A stretch of 63,840 bases of DNA from T1Sed10-7 sp040904745 (GCA_040904745.1 JBBDSW010000008.1:1-63840), one strand, 5' to 3'; numbered from the stretch's first letter, positions 1 through 8,160 are shown. Numbers and translations are program-made. Notes: a model not told the origin generated them from the letters alone.

Positions 1-45
1 GACGCCGACCTGACCTGTTGCGAGGGTCACCATAGGTTCCCTCGC

Positions 46-222
46 TCACCCCGACGCCGGGACGCCCGACATATCGAGCATCCCGCTGCCGAACCCCGTT
101 GGTGCCATCTCGGTGAGCTTCTGCCAGCCGTGGACCGCCATCACGGATCCGACGAGAAGCCGGGCGAGCACAGGGGCGGCAGGGGCAAGGCGATGGAGTG
201 GGCGGAGCGCGAGGGTCTGCAT
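46..222 (-). pseudogene. DoxX-like membrane protein, N-terminal part, broken at the window edge
   Basis: Read on the minus strand from ATG at 222, with a GAGGAGG ribosome site four bases upstream, this gives 58 residues and then TGA at 46-48. The peptide has the DoxX N-terminal pattern: a hydrophobic first helix, then HGWQKLTEM, a Gly/Phe-rich loop and GVPAS. DoxX proteins normally run to 130-170 residues, so the stop is far too early. The same frame continues past the TGA with a hydrophobic stretch (PMVTLATGQVGV) that resembles the usual second helix, up to the end of the window. It is either a pseudogene or a read error; the rest of the gene lies outside the window. DoxX members are small membrane proteins linked to redox or sulfur functions, but no role can be assigned here. 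Confidence 0.5.
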
Positions 223-839
223 GCATCCTCCTCGATCGGGTGGCGTTGGCTGCTGCCGGCTCGGTCGAGCGTGGGACCGGCATCATGTCCTTGATGGTGG
301 TCTTCTCCCTCGGCACGGTCGGCCTCGCACTGGCGGAGCCGTTCGGTGAAGGGGTGACCGCAGATGCTCTGGAGTCCTTCGGGCCGGGTCCGTTCCAACT
401 GCTGCTCCATGCCGACAGCATCGACATGGCCGACGCGTTCATGCAGGATCAGGGTCTTCGGGCGCCCGCGCGTGGTGTGCGGCTGAGTGGTGAACATGCG
501 GTGCTGGTGATGCCCGAGCATGCGTGCGGCAGCTACGTGGCCCTCGCTGGTCCCAAGTGACGCCGCGTTCTCGCGACCCGCGGGTCCGTTGGTAGTGCGA
601 GGGGGTCGACCCGGACGGTCTGTTCGGTTCCGGTCGGCGGCCCGGGCCCTGGGTTGCGCTCGCACGGCGGTGGCCCGGTCGACGGCGACCGGCCCGACTC
701 CGAGCCTCGGGTGGGGTGATGTGCATGGCACCGACGCGGAGGCCTCGTCGTGCTGCCATGCGGTCGGAACGGGCCTGTCCGTGACAGCGGATCGTCCCGT
801 GGCCATACTGCTGCTGGGCACCGGCGCGGGGAGACGCAG
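223..839. other. 617-base stretch without a confident gene
   Basis: I see no recognisable domain in any frame. The best candidate is an ATG ORF at 285-560 (+), about 91 residues, with a hydrophobic N-terminus and two cysteine/histidine-poor blocks; it has no clear ribosome site and matches no family I know. Long minus-strand frames here are rich in Arg, His and Pro and look like antisense shadows. The stretch presumably holds the divergent promoters of the DoxX fragment and the membrane protein at 840. Confidence 0.3.
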
Positions 840-1970
840 GTGGCACCCCGACGCATCACGTCACGAGCGGCGACTCGGGTGGTTGCCGGTGTCGTGCTGC
901 TCACGGTCACGATGACCGCCGCGGCGCAGTCAACGACGGCCGGCGCCATCGGCCTGACCACGGCCGCGCTCATCTACGGACTCATCCGTACCGCCGACCG
1001 CAGGCTGCTGCGGGCCGACCGCATCCGTCAGCAGCCCCCGGACGGCCCAGGCACGTCCGCGGGCGATGAGGCTCGCCGACGGTGGAGGCGTCGCGTCGCG
1101 GCGGTCGCCCTCGTAGCCGGCGCCGCCACCCTGTCGGTGCTCTACGTGTGGCCGTCGGACCGCGCTCCTTCCGACGACCCCGGCGCTGGGGCGCCCCTCC
1201 CGGAACGCGCCGTCATCGCCGCCACCTACCACGGGACGGCCGATCATGACGATGGATGCGGCTGCTGGGAGCTGGTCGACAGCGTGACGATCCCGGCCGC
1301 AACCCTCGACGAGACCGCGGCGAAGGTTCAGCTCACCGCGGTGACCGCGGACGAACTGCGGGATGCGGTCGTGGCCGCAGCGACCCGTGATGGCTGGGAG
1401 GCAATGCTCTTCAACGATGCTCTCTCACTGACGCGTCATCGGCAGGTCCGCTTCCCGTCCGGCGGCACGGGTCTTGCGTGGCTGCTCGCGACTCACCGGC
1501 TCGCCATCGCCGCGCCGAGCGCCTGGGTCGGGGACCTCCCCGTCCTGCTGCGCTTCGACACCGACTCGCTGCTGCGCTTGACCGCACCGGACAAGGCTGT
1601 CAGCGCCACCGATCCGGCCTTCGACCGTCGCGACCTGCTCGCGCAAGGCCGGGAGCAGGTTGACGTACCGATAGTGGAGGCCTGGTCTGCTCCGGCGACC
1701 CCGTCGGGCGGTCCGTTCGCGGACGTCACTATCGATGTCCTCCACCCATGGGCCCGCATCGGGGCGGTCGGTCCGGCGCTGGCCCGGACGCAGACCGGTG
1801 GGCTCGCCGCGATCGTGCTCGTCGGCACGCTCGGACTGATCGGCGTGACCGGGAAACCGCCGATGTTCGCCATGGTTCGCTCCGCGATCAGCGAACTGCG
1901 GGCCTGGCGGGAGGCACGCCGCGAGGAACAGCGCATGGGCGCCGCGAGCGACGACCGGGGTTACCTATAG
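840..1970 (+). CDS. Membrane protein of unknown function
   Basis: I do not recognise the family. GTG at 840 is chosen because GGGAGACG lies just upstream and because it puts the first hydrophobic helix near the N-terminus; an upstream ATG at 750 would add a low-complexity Arg-rich leader. The 376-residue product has two close N-terminal transmembrane segments (about residues 12-45), a third at about 85-105, a soluble extracytoplasmic-looking region of about 190 residues, and one more helix about 60 residues from the end followed by a charged tail (ELRAWREARREEQR). The soluble part holds a CGC motif after DHDD. No neighbour suggests a role, and the flanking tRNA and toxin-antitoxin genes face the other way. 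Confidence 0.6.
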   Translation: MAPRRITSRAATRVVAGVVLLTVTMTAAAQSTTAGAIGLTTAALIYGLIRTADRRLLRADRIRQQPPDGPGTSAGDEARRRWRRRVAAVALVAGAATLSVLYVWPSDRAPSDDPGAGAPLPERAVIAATYHGTADHDDGCGCWELVDSVTIPAATLDETAAKVQLTAVTADELRDAVVAAATRDGWEAMLFNDALSLTRHRQVRFPSGGTGLAWLLATHRLAIAAPSAWVGDLPVLLRFDTDSLLRLTAPDKAVSATDPAFDRRDLLAQGREQVDVPIVEAWSAPATPSGGPFADVTIDVLHPWARIGAVGPALARTQTGGLAAIVLVGTLGLIGVTGKPPMFAMVRSAISELRAWREARREEQRMGAASDDRGYL

Positions 1971-2079
1971 CGCGGTTGCGTCCCTGGATGGGCAGGAACG
2001 CCTGAGGTGGCCCTCTGAATGGTTGCGGCGCCGTCCTGACGAGACGCCAGTCGAACCGCTTGTCCCGCGGGTCAAACGG

Positions 2080-2165
2080 TGCGAGCGGGGGGACTTGAAC
2101 CCCCAAGGGCTGTGAAGCCCACTGGGACCTAAACCCAGCGCGTCTGCCGGTTCCGCCACGCTCGC
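2080..2165 (-). tRNA. tRNA-Leu (anticodon UAG)
   Basis: The acceptor stem GCGAGCG (5' end at 2165) pairs with CGCTCGC. The D arm GCGGAACCGGCAGACGC, a 5-bp anticodon stem with loop TTTAGGT (anticodon TAG), a long variable arm typical of class II tRNAs, and a T arm with GTTCAAG are all present. The discriminator base is A and the CCA tail is not fully encoded (CCG follows). A 42-base relative of its 5' half lies upstream at 4616-4657. Confidence 0.96.
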
Positions 2166-2270
2166 GTGGGAGGGAAAGCTAGCGCTGACCTGCGAGAACG
2201 CCGAACGGGTATCCCGCGCCCGCGGTTGGCTCCGCCAGACTTGGACGCGGTCTGGGCACGGAAGCTCGGT

Positions 2271-2632
2271 GATCGGTAGGGCCCGAACTCGGAGCCGCTG
2301 GTCCTCGACGACCACGATGGCACGGTTCTGTAGATCCGACTCCACCGCCGGCAGGTTCGCGAGTAGCAGCGCTGCCTGCTCCCGTGGCCGACGGCCAGTC
2401 TGCCGGTGGAAGAGCACGACCGAAGACTCCGCCGCCTGCCGCGTGGCGAGCAGTTCGCCGAAGTCCGTGTCAGCTGCCACGACCACCCGGCCTTCTCGGG
2501 AAGCGTGCTCGAGGATGTCCTCGTCGGGGCATGCAGCCGCAGCACCTCGCCGACGTGCACCGCGTCGTGGCCGGCTTCGCGTAGGTGCTGTACGACGACC
2601 GGTGACATGCTCGCGTCGACCAGGAACCTCAT
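2271..2632 (-). pseudogene. DUF5615 PIN-like toxin, frameshifted
   Basis: ATG at 2632 opens MRFLVDASMSPVVVQHLRE, the standard start of DUF5615 (a PIN-domain-like toxin family paired with DUF433 antitoxins). The frame breaks near 2540: the expected continuation, CPDEDILEHASREGRVVV and then ADTDFGELLATRQ, is in another minus-strand frame and runs to about 2271. PIN-type acidic residues are visible on both sides (D6 in the first part, D-E-D and D-x-D-F in the second). No stop codon follows the domain in that frame; it reads on through the tRNA gene. With its antitoxin gene also truncated, this is most likely dead. A single base error in the assembly could explain the frameshift but not the missing antitoxin end. 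Confidence 0.75.
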
Positions 2633-2750
2633 CGACGGTCATCCCGTCTGCGACCATGCCGACCACGGTTACCACTGGTATCCGGAGACCGCGGATGCAG
2701 GGCACGCCTCCCAGCACCTCGGGGTCGGTCGTGATCCGCTCCAACGTCAT
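2633..2750 (-). pseudogene. DUF433 antitoxin, C-terminally truncated
   Basis: ATG at 2750 gives MTLERITTDPEVLGGVPCIR and then GLRIPVVTVVGMVADGMTVDE, the first half of a DUF433 antitoxin. Family members normally continue with E-I-L-A-D-Y-P and a helix of about 30 residues before stopping close to the toxin start. Here the GATGAG of the Asp-Glu codons runs straight into the toxin start ATGAGG, so the C-terminal part is missing and the frame continues nonsensically inside the toxin gene. The likely event is a short deletion between GATGAG-like repeats. A DUF433 protein lacking its second half should not neutralise its toxin, which fits the frameshift seen in the partner. Confidence 0.72.
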
Positions 2751-2914
2751 GGCCACCCTCCTCGCTGGAGCACACGCCCTCACTGGGCCTCGAGCCCCGG
2801 GAGTTGTACGCGCCTGTGGACCGCTTCGCCCGACCATCGACCCGCGCAGAACGAGGGCTTCCGAGTGGCCCTGACCGATGCCGTCCGCTCCCTGCCGACC
2901 CAGGACTTAGATCC

Positions 2915-3832
2915 CTACGTCGGTGCCGACCAGGCCCAAGCTTCGTGGTCCCAGCTGGCGTCGGCCGACGCCTGATCGTCGACGAGTAGGGGATGCCAGA
3001 ACCTCGCGAGCGCCTCGTCCGCCTCCTCGAGATCGAACCAGGGTATGCGGTGATCGCTGACAAAGGTGTTCCACGCGGCCGCCCAGGAGGACGGGGGTGA
3101 CGGCAGCGCGGGCGGCCAACTCGTCTGGCGCAGAGCGAAGGTCTCCCGGCAGGCAGCTTGGAGCGTTTCGGAAGACGGAACGGGGAGTGACCAGGCCATG
3201 ACGAGCATGTCGTAGAGGTCGCGTGGACGGCTGCTGTCCTGGCTTCCGTAGTCGCGTGCGTAGGCGTGGAGCTTCTCGGCCAGGTGTTGGGCGATCGAGA
3301 TGACCGGCACGGTGGGTGGCTCGATGCCGCCGAAGCCGAGTAGATCGCGGAGCTGAAGGTGCTCCAGTAGGCGATGGTCGCCGGGGACAGAGCTGATGTC
3401 GAGCTGCAGTCGCTCGAACTCGCGGCCGTCCAGCAAAGCGAGGACGGGGTAGCGCAGCCCGCCTTCCTCGGTCTCGGCAGTCATCGGCCGGGGAGCGCCG
3501 GCCTCGAAGCGGAAGCCGTCGCCCAGGTCGGTGTCGACCGCTTCCTCGAGGACGTCCCTGAAGTGATCGAGGTTGGTCCGCCAGGTGGCATCGGCGTCCT
3601 TGGTGGCTCGTGCGGCGGGGCCCAGTCGAGCCAGCAACGCCTGACCTCCCTTGAGTGCCCATGAACCTGGGGGCGCGACCACGGCCAACCGCGCGAGGAG
3701 GCGCTGGTGGGCGATCTCCTTGCGGAGCCGATCCAGCGGCACGCCGCTGCTTCGTGTGCGGCGTCGGAGGTGATCTTCGAGCGCGGTCCGGAGCGCCGCG
3801 GCAGTGCGGTAGCGATGCGGGTCTTCGGTCAC
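2915..3832 (-). CDS. AbiEii-type nucleotidyltransferase toxin
   Basis: This 305-residue protein fits the AbiEii family (type IV toxin, DNA polymerase beta-like nucleotidyltransferase fold). The signature lies at about residues 59-85: WALKGGQALLARLG followed by T-K-D-A-D, corresponding to the glycine-rich loop and the acidic metal-binding motif. A second conserved block, KLHAYARDYGS followed by SRPRDLYDML, lies near residue 190. The GTG start at 3832 overlaps the stop of the upstream antitoxin gene by four bases (GTGA), so translation is probably coupled. In known AbiE systems the toxin stops growth by modifying tRNA or a similar nucleotide target, and gives phage abortive infection; the target here is unknown. 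Confidence 0.85.
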   Translation of the reverse strand: MTEDPHRYRTAAALRTALEDHLRRRTRSSGVPLDRLRKEIAHQRLLARLAVVAPPGSWALKGGQALLARLGPAARATKDADATWRTNLDHFRDVLEEAVDTDLGDGFRFEAGAPRPMTAETEEGGLRYPVLALLDGREFERLQLDISSVPGDHRLLEHLQLRDLLGFGGIEPPTVPVISIAQHLAEKLHAYARDYGSQDSSRPRDLYDMLVMAWSLPVPSSETLQAACRETFALRQTSWPPALPSPPSSWAAAWNTFVSDHRIPWFDLEEADEALARFWHPLLVDDQASADASWDHEAWAWSAPT

Positions 3833-4401
3833 GGCGAGGCTGCCGTGAGATCGCTGAGCGGTTGCGTGACCTCGCCGTGGGCTTCGAGCGCGGTGCGCAG
3901 ACGCCGTCGGGTCACGAGGCCGCGTTCGAGAGCCTGCTCGGCGGACTGCGTAGCGAGGTCTGGACCCGAGCGCTCGAGCGTGTCGATGATCGTGCGCTCG
4001 ACCGTGGTGACGGGCACGCCGGCACGTTCGGTCCGCTCGCGGTCGCCCAGAGGTGCGGTGTGGACCCTGACACCAGGTCGCCGGCCACGGAAACCCCGGG
4101 GTGTCGTGATGTGGATGACCGCGGGCATCACGTCAGCCAACTCGTATATGGCGAGCGCGGTGTCGTGGCTGGCCGCGGCATCCTCGCCAACCCACAGGCA
4201 AGCGACGATCACGTCCTCGAAGCGCTGCGCGGGGAAGCGACGCAGCCGGTAGATGCCCTGTGCAACCCGGTCCACGGAGCCGGCGCTCGTGAGGTAGTAC
4301 AGCTGTTGTCGCGACACCTCGACCTCAGCGGCCTGCGCCGTGGTGAAGTAGCCGCCGCGACGTTCCGCGACGGGGTAGAGGAGATCCATACTGGTGGTCA
4401 T
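3829..4401 (-). CDS. AbiEi-type antitoxin and autorepressor
   Basis: The protein has an N-terminal winged-helix region (GGYFTTAQAAEVEVSRQQLY, then VAQGIYRLRRFP) and the AbiEi C-terminal block (ASHDTALAIYELADVMPAVI and ITTPRGFRGRRPGVRVH). It is about 190 residues long, near the family norm. I place the start at ATG 4401 (MTTSMDLLYP); ATG 4389 is an alternative. Neither has a ribosome site, and a perfect palindrome ends only four bases before 4401, so the transcript may be leaderless. AbiEi proteins bind inverted repeats in their own promoter and counteract the AbiEii toxin encoded directly downstream. Confidence 0.83.
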   Translation of the reverse strand: MTTSMDLLYPVAERRGGYFTTAQAAEVEVSRQQLYYLTSAGSVDRVAQGIYRLRRFPAQRFEDVIVACLWVGEDAAASHDTALAIYELADVMPAVIHITTPRGFRGRRPGVRVHTAPLGDRERTERAGVPVTTVERTIIDTLERSGPDLATQSAEQALERGLVTRRRLRTALEAHGEVTQPLSDLTAASP

Positions 4402-4404
4402 GGA

Positions 4405-4423
4405 TGTAAAACTATCTTTTACA
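4405..4423 (-). promoter_or_regulatory. Palindromic operator of the abiE pair
   Basis: TGTAAAA at 4405-4411 and TTTTACA at 4417-4423 form a perfect 7-bp inverted repeat with a 5-base spacer, four bases upstream of the antitoxin start. It is strikingly AT-rich against its surroundings. AbiEi antitoxins are known to repress through such inverted repeats; that this one is the operator is inference. Confidence 0.7.
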
Positions 4424-4615
4424 CCTGCGCTGTCAACGATCCGACCGAACAGGCGGGTGAGCGCTCTCTCGCGCCCCATCTTGGACACGGATTGGGCGCG
4501 GCAGTTGCGGGACAGGAAGAGATCCGGCGTCAGGGGTGGAGACGGCGTGGACGCGTTTCCCCTGGTCAGATGGGGTTCGGGGCATCGGGCGGGACAAGCC
4601 GATACCCCCGTCAGA

Positions 4616-4657
4616 GGGACCTGGACCCAGCGCGGCTGCGGGTTCCGCCACGCTCGC
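4616..4657 (-). pseudogene. tRNA-Leu 5'-half fragment
   Basis: Starting at 4657 on the minus strand, 42 bases match the 5' half of the intact tRNA-Leu at 2080-2165 at 38 positions: acceptor strand GCGAGCG, the D arm, and the anticodon stem and loop. The loop would read anticodon CAG but has C instead of U at position 33, and homology stops just after the 3' strand of the anticodon stem. No T arm follows. Both copies point the same way and bracket the toxin-antitoxin genes. The remainder of 4424-4821 shows no gene. Confidence 0.75.
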
Positions 4658-4821
4658 GAGGATGCGGAGACTACGACGCCTCGTCGCAGACAGGAACGCC
4701 GGCTTCGTACTTGTCAGCAGAGGATCTGCGGAGTGCGGGAAGCTCAGGCCTTGTGGGTACGTTCTCCTGGTGATCCCCCGGGGTTCCGACCAGCGGTCGC
4801 CGGACTGATCGAGGAGCGGCC

Positions 4822-5709
4822 ATGTCCACCCCTGAAGGACCTCCTGCGGTCGCGGATGAGCACGCCACCGGCGATCAGCCATCGGGTCCGAGCGGCGGTG
4901 GTCGTCTGCGCTCGATGCTGGCGCCGGGTATCGCGCTCGTGGCGGTCATCGCGCTCGCGGTCGCCGCGCTCGGCGCTGGATCCGCCGACGACCCCCCGAC
5001 CGGGGGTGACGTCGAACAGGATGAGCAGCCGCTCGCCATCGATGACGAGGCGGAACCGTCTGAGGCGGAGCCCGGCGCGCCGCAGGACGACCAAGCCCCG
5101 GAACAGCCGCCGGTCGGGGCCGTGTCCGAAGAGGATCGCGCGCTCCTCGACGGCTTGGCGCGACGTGAGCCGGATGACCCCCGGGCACTCGGCGACGTCG
5201 ATGCCCCGGTCGTACTGATGGAGTGGGGGGACTTCTACTGCTCCTACTGCGGCATCCACGCCCGCGATACCGAGCCGGAACTGATCGAGCGCTACGTCGA
5301 CACCGGGATCCTGCGCATCGAGTGGCGGGACCTCCCCCTGCAAGGGGACGAGGCCCTCCAGGCCGCGATCGCCGGGCAGGCAGCTGCCGATCAGGATGCC
5401 TTCTGGGCCCTGCACGAGGCGTTGTACGCGGCGGACCTGCGCCGCGGTGACGGCGTGTTCGATCGGGACTTCCTGATCGAGACGGTCGAGGAGCTCGGGC
5501 TCGACGTCGACCGCTTCGAGGCCAGCCTCGATGATCCGGAGACCCTGGCACGGGTGCAGGAGGACGCCGCGCTCGGACAGGGGATCGGCATCACCGGCAC
5601 GCCGGCGTTCATCGTCGGTGGTCGCCCCATGGTCGGAGCGCAGCCGCTCGACCGGTTCGCCACCCTGATCGAGATGGCCGCCGAGGAGGCCGGCGTCGAG
5701 ATCCCATGA
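4822..5709 (+). CDS. Membrane-anchored DsbA-like thioredoxin-fold protein
   Basis: This 295-residue protein has a cytoplasmic N-terminus, one transmembrane segment at about residues 33-52, a long acidic linker (about 53-105) and a DSBA/Thioredoxin_4 domain. The redox motif is C140-S-Y-C143 in FYCSYCGIHA, and the cis-proline loop is GITGTPAFIVGG. It should act outside the membrane as a thiol-disulfide oxidase or isomerase for secreted proteins. It stands alone with a GAGGAGCGG ribosome site and is convergent with the GreA-like gene. The substrate is unknown. Confidence 0.85.
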   Translation: MSTPEGPPAVADEHATGDQPSGPSGGGRLRSMLAPGIALVAVIALAVAALGAGSADDPPTGGDVEQDEQPLAIDDEAEPSEAEPGAPQDDQAPEQPPVGAVSEEDRALLDGLARREPDDPRALGDVDAPVVLMEWGDFYCSYCGIHARDTEPELIERYVDTGILRIEWRDLPLQGDEALQAAIAGQAAADQDAFWALHEALYAADLRRGDGVFDRDFLIETVEELGLDVDRFEASLDDPETLARVQEDAALGQGIGITGTPAFIVGGRPMVGAQPLDRFATLIEMAAEEAGVEIP

Positions 5710-5719
5710 CCAGGGGTGA

Positions 5720-6184
5720 TCAGCCGATCCGGTGATGCCCCACGATCGTGCAGTGGTAGACGCCCGCTGGTGAGGCCACCGTGACCTGGTCCCCCTCCAG
5801 GTGGCCGAGCACCGCGCGGGCCAGGGGGGCATCACTCGCGGTGCGATGCTCGTCCATGCCGGCCTCGACCGGGTGCACGATCAGGAACGACTCGCGTTCT
5901 CCGTCGCTGAACTCGACCTCGACCTCGTCGCCGAGTTCCACGATGGCCGGGTCGTCGCGCACGTCTCCGGGAGCCACGGCATCGCGGAGCAGTGGGACCA
6001 ACTCCTCGATCTGGTCCCGTACCTGCTGACGCTCGGCGATGAGTTCCTCGCTCCGCTCGGCTGTGAGTTCGTCCTCGATGTGGGCCAAACGTTCGCGGGC
6101 GCGCGCCAGACGTGCTTCCAGCCAGGCTTGCCCAGCCGTCGTCAGCACCACCGGTGTGCCCCGTACCGTCATGTCCGCAGCCAT
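5720..6184 (-). CDS. GreA/GreB-family transcription factor, atypical
   Basis: The 154-residue protein has the Gre layout: an N-terminal coiled coil (about residues 13-70) and a C-terminal FKBP-like domain (about 78-152, with ELGDEVEVEFSDGE and a final VYHCTIVGH strand). Gre factors enter the RNA polymerase secondary channel and rescue backtracked complexes. The coiled-coil tip normally carries an acidic G-D-L-S-E-N-A-E-Y motif; here the equivalent region reads TAERSEELIAER, so cleavage stimulation is doubtful and a Gfh-like inhibitory or modulating role is possible. ATG at 6184 is preferred because GGAGG lies 7 bases upstream; the longer open frame beyond it is a shadow. Confidence 0.78.
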   Translation of the reverse strand: MAADMTVRGTPVVLTTAGQAWLEARLARARERLAHIEDELTAERSEELIAERQQVRDQIEELVPLLRDAVAPGDVRDDPAIVELGDEVEVEFSDGERESFLIVHPVEAGMDEHRTASDAPLARAVLGHLEGDQVTVASPAGVYHCTIVGHHRIG

Positions 6185-6280
6185 CCTCAGACCTCCATCC
6201 CGGTAAGACTCCGGGCAGATAGGTGAGCCAGGAACGCCCTCGAGACGATGGTTCACGGTACCTGACGGGACATCAGACCG

Positions 6281-6294
6281 GGGGAGATCTCCCC
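6281..6294. other. Perfect 14-bp palindrome
   Basis: GGGGAGATCTCCCC lies in the 255-base divergent region between the GreA-like gene and the DUF302 gene. It could be a protein-binding site; there is no T run to make it a terminator. Confidence 0.4.
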
Positions 6295-6439
6295 GCCGCT
6301 GACCCGGTGAGCGGCGCACGGCTATCCGGGTGTCGGGGCCGTTCGACCGTTCGGGAAGCTCGGCTGCCCCTCTAGCGTTGGACCATGAGCACGCGCCACT
6401 GCTTCCGGTGGCGCCTTCACCGACCCTGGAGATCGACCC

Positions 6440-6841
6440 ATGGAGCAAGATCGCTACGTCTTCCGGCAGCGTATGGACACCGATCCAGCGACCGCCGAGG
6501 CCCGCATCCGCGAGTCGCTCGCCGCGGAGGGATTCGGGATCCTGACCGAGATCGACGTCAAGGAGACGTTGAAGAACAAGCTCGACATCGAGGTGTCCCC
6601 GTACCGCATCCTCGGTGCCTGCAAGCCGAGCTACGCGCACGAGGCGCTGGAGCTCGATCCGGCGCTCGGCGGGCTCCTGCCGTGCAACGTGGTCGTCCGC
6701 GCGCACCCGGACGGGGGCTCTGAGATCCTGGTCGTCGACGCGGTGGCGATGCTCGGTCTCTCCGGATCGGCTGCACTCGAGCCGATCGCCAGCAGCGTCG
6801 CTGAGGAGCTGTCCCGCGCGCTGTCGGCCGCAGCCGGCTGA
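6440..6841 (+). CDS. DUF302 family protein
   Basis: The 133-residue protein matches DUF302: an early E-G-F-G-I-L-T-E-I-D-V strand-helix unit, then YRILGACKPSYAHEALELDP and LLPCNVVVR. It is soluble and has no signal peptide. The start at 6440 follows GGAGATCG. DUF302 proteins often sit near sulfur or thiol redox genes, and the CoA-disulfide reductase operon begins 1.3 kb downstream, but biochemical activity is not known. The next gene starts 5 bases after the stop, so the two are probably co-transcribed. Confidence 0.85.
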   Translation: MEQDRYVFRQRMDTDPATAEARIRESLAAEGFGILTEIDVKETLKNKLDIEVSPYRILGACKPSYAHEALELDPALGGLLPCNVVVRAHPDGGSEILVVDAVAMLGLSGSAALEPIASSVAEELSRALSAAAG

Positions 6842-6846
6842 CGGGG

Positions 6847-8160
6847 ATGTACCGGGTCGGAGCGAACCCGTATCCGGCCCGGTCGCTGACCGTCCTGGTG
6901 GCTCTCGCGCTGCTGGTTGCTGCCTGCGGCTCGGCGTCGACGCCGGCTGAGGACGCGACACCGGATCCGGGCGGTGCGACGCCGTATCGTGACGAGCCGA
7001 CCCCGGACCGTGCGCAGCCGACGTTCCCGGAGGGTGACGGGCCAGATGGCGTCGAGCCGGTGCCGGATGACGTCGCGGAGCCCATCCAGGCGGCCTGGGT
7101 GCACCTCTTCGACGACACGCTGAAGTCGGGCAGTTCGATCGAGACGCTCGTCGACGAGGCGATCGACGCTGGGCTGAACACGCTGATCGCGCAGGTCGTG
7201 CGCCGTCAGGACGCCTACTACGACTCCGAGATCCTTCCCCGCACCGCGGATCCGACCCTGGATCCCGACCTCGACGTGCTCACGGCGCTGCTCGATGCGG
7301 CCGCGGGAACCGACCTCGAGGTCCACGCCTGGATGTCCGTCGCCCCGACGTGGCATCAGAGCTACGAAGGCTTGGAACCGCCGCCCGACTGGGTTCCGGT
7401 GACCCATGGGCCGGATGCAGCCGTCGAAGACCGCTGGGTCACCCGGGCCGCGGACGGCACCTGGACGCGCTACCTGGACCCGGCGCTCCCAGCGGTGCGC
7501 GAGCACGTCATCGCGGTGGTCACCGAACTCGTCGACCGTTACCCGGTCGCGGGGGTGCACCTGGACTACGTGCGCTACGAGGGTGACGATCGTGGCTACC
7601 ACCCCGAGACACTGGCGCGCTACGCCCAGCAGACCGGGAACGCTGTCCCTCCGGAGGTCGATGACCCCGCATGGTCCGACTGGCGACGCGAGCAGACCCG
7701 GAGCCTGATGGCCGAGGTGCATGCCGCACTCGCAGGGCGTCATGTGATCCTGTCCGCACCCGTGATCACCTGGGGCGCCCCGCCGTCAGGTGCGGCGCTC
7801 ACGGGCACCCGCACGTACGACGAAGCGCTGCAGGACTGGGCCGCATGGGCCCGGGACGGTGTCGTCGACGTGCTCTATCCCATGAACTACTTCCGGGCGC
7901 ACGAGCCCGAGCAGGCCGGCTGGTTCGACGGATGGGTGTCCTACCAGGGTGCGCTCGCCGCGGAGGTCGATACCGCGATCGTCGGTGGCGTCGGGGGCTG
8001 GCTGAACGGGCCGGACGCGGTCGTCGAACAGCTACGAACAGCCGCGACCTCGCTGGACGGGGCGGCCCTGTACTCGTTCCAACAACCCGTCGAGGGGGAT
8101 CGGGCCGGGATGCTCGCGCGGCTCGCGGGGTCCGACTGGTCGGCCCTCGCGACGCCATGA
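6847..8160 (+). CDS. Lipoprotein, glycosyl-hydrolase-like family 10 (GHL10)
   Basis: The N-terminus is a lipoprotein signal (LVALALLVAACGS; Cys about residue 27) followed by a Pro/Asp-rich linker to about residue 75. The main domain fits the family of PF02638, a TIM-barrel glycoside-hydrolase-like group: QAAWVHLFDDTL, an ARG-like VRRQDAYYDSEILP, LEVHAWMSVAPTWH, and GVHLDYVRYEGDD carrying the conserved acidic residues. At 437 residues it has the usual size. It should be surface-anchored and act on an extracellular glycan; the substrate cannot be read from the sequence. It ends 10 bases before the CoA-disulfide reductase start, whose ribosome site overlaps its stop codon. Confidence 0.82.
   Translation: MYRVGANPYPARSLTVLVALALLVAACGSASTPAEDATPDPGGATPYRDEPTPDRAQPTFPEGDGPDGVEPVPDDVAEPIQAAWVHLFDDTLKSGSSIETLVDEAIDAGLNTLIAQVVRRQDAYYDSEILPRTADPTLDPDLDVLTALLDAAAGTDLEVHAWMSVAPTWHQSYEGLEPPPDWVPVTHGPDAAVEDRWVTRAADGTWTRYLDPALPAVREHVIAVVTELVDRYPVAGVHLDYVRYEGDDRGYHPETLARYAQQTGNAVPPEVDDPAWSDWRREQTRSLMAEVHAALAGRHVILSAPVITWGAPPSGAALTGTRTYDEALQDWAAWARDGVVDVLYPMNYFRAHEPEQAGWFDGWVSYQGALAAEVDTAIVGGVGGWLNGPDAVVEQLRTAATSLDGAALYSFQQPVEGDRAGMLARLAGSDWSALATP

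Noticed and set aside
1965..2837. 290-residue minus-strand frame spanning DUF433, DUF5615 and the tRNA
   Set aside because: It reads through a tRNA gene and joins two broken genes; it was split into its two pseudogene parts.
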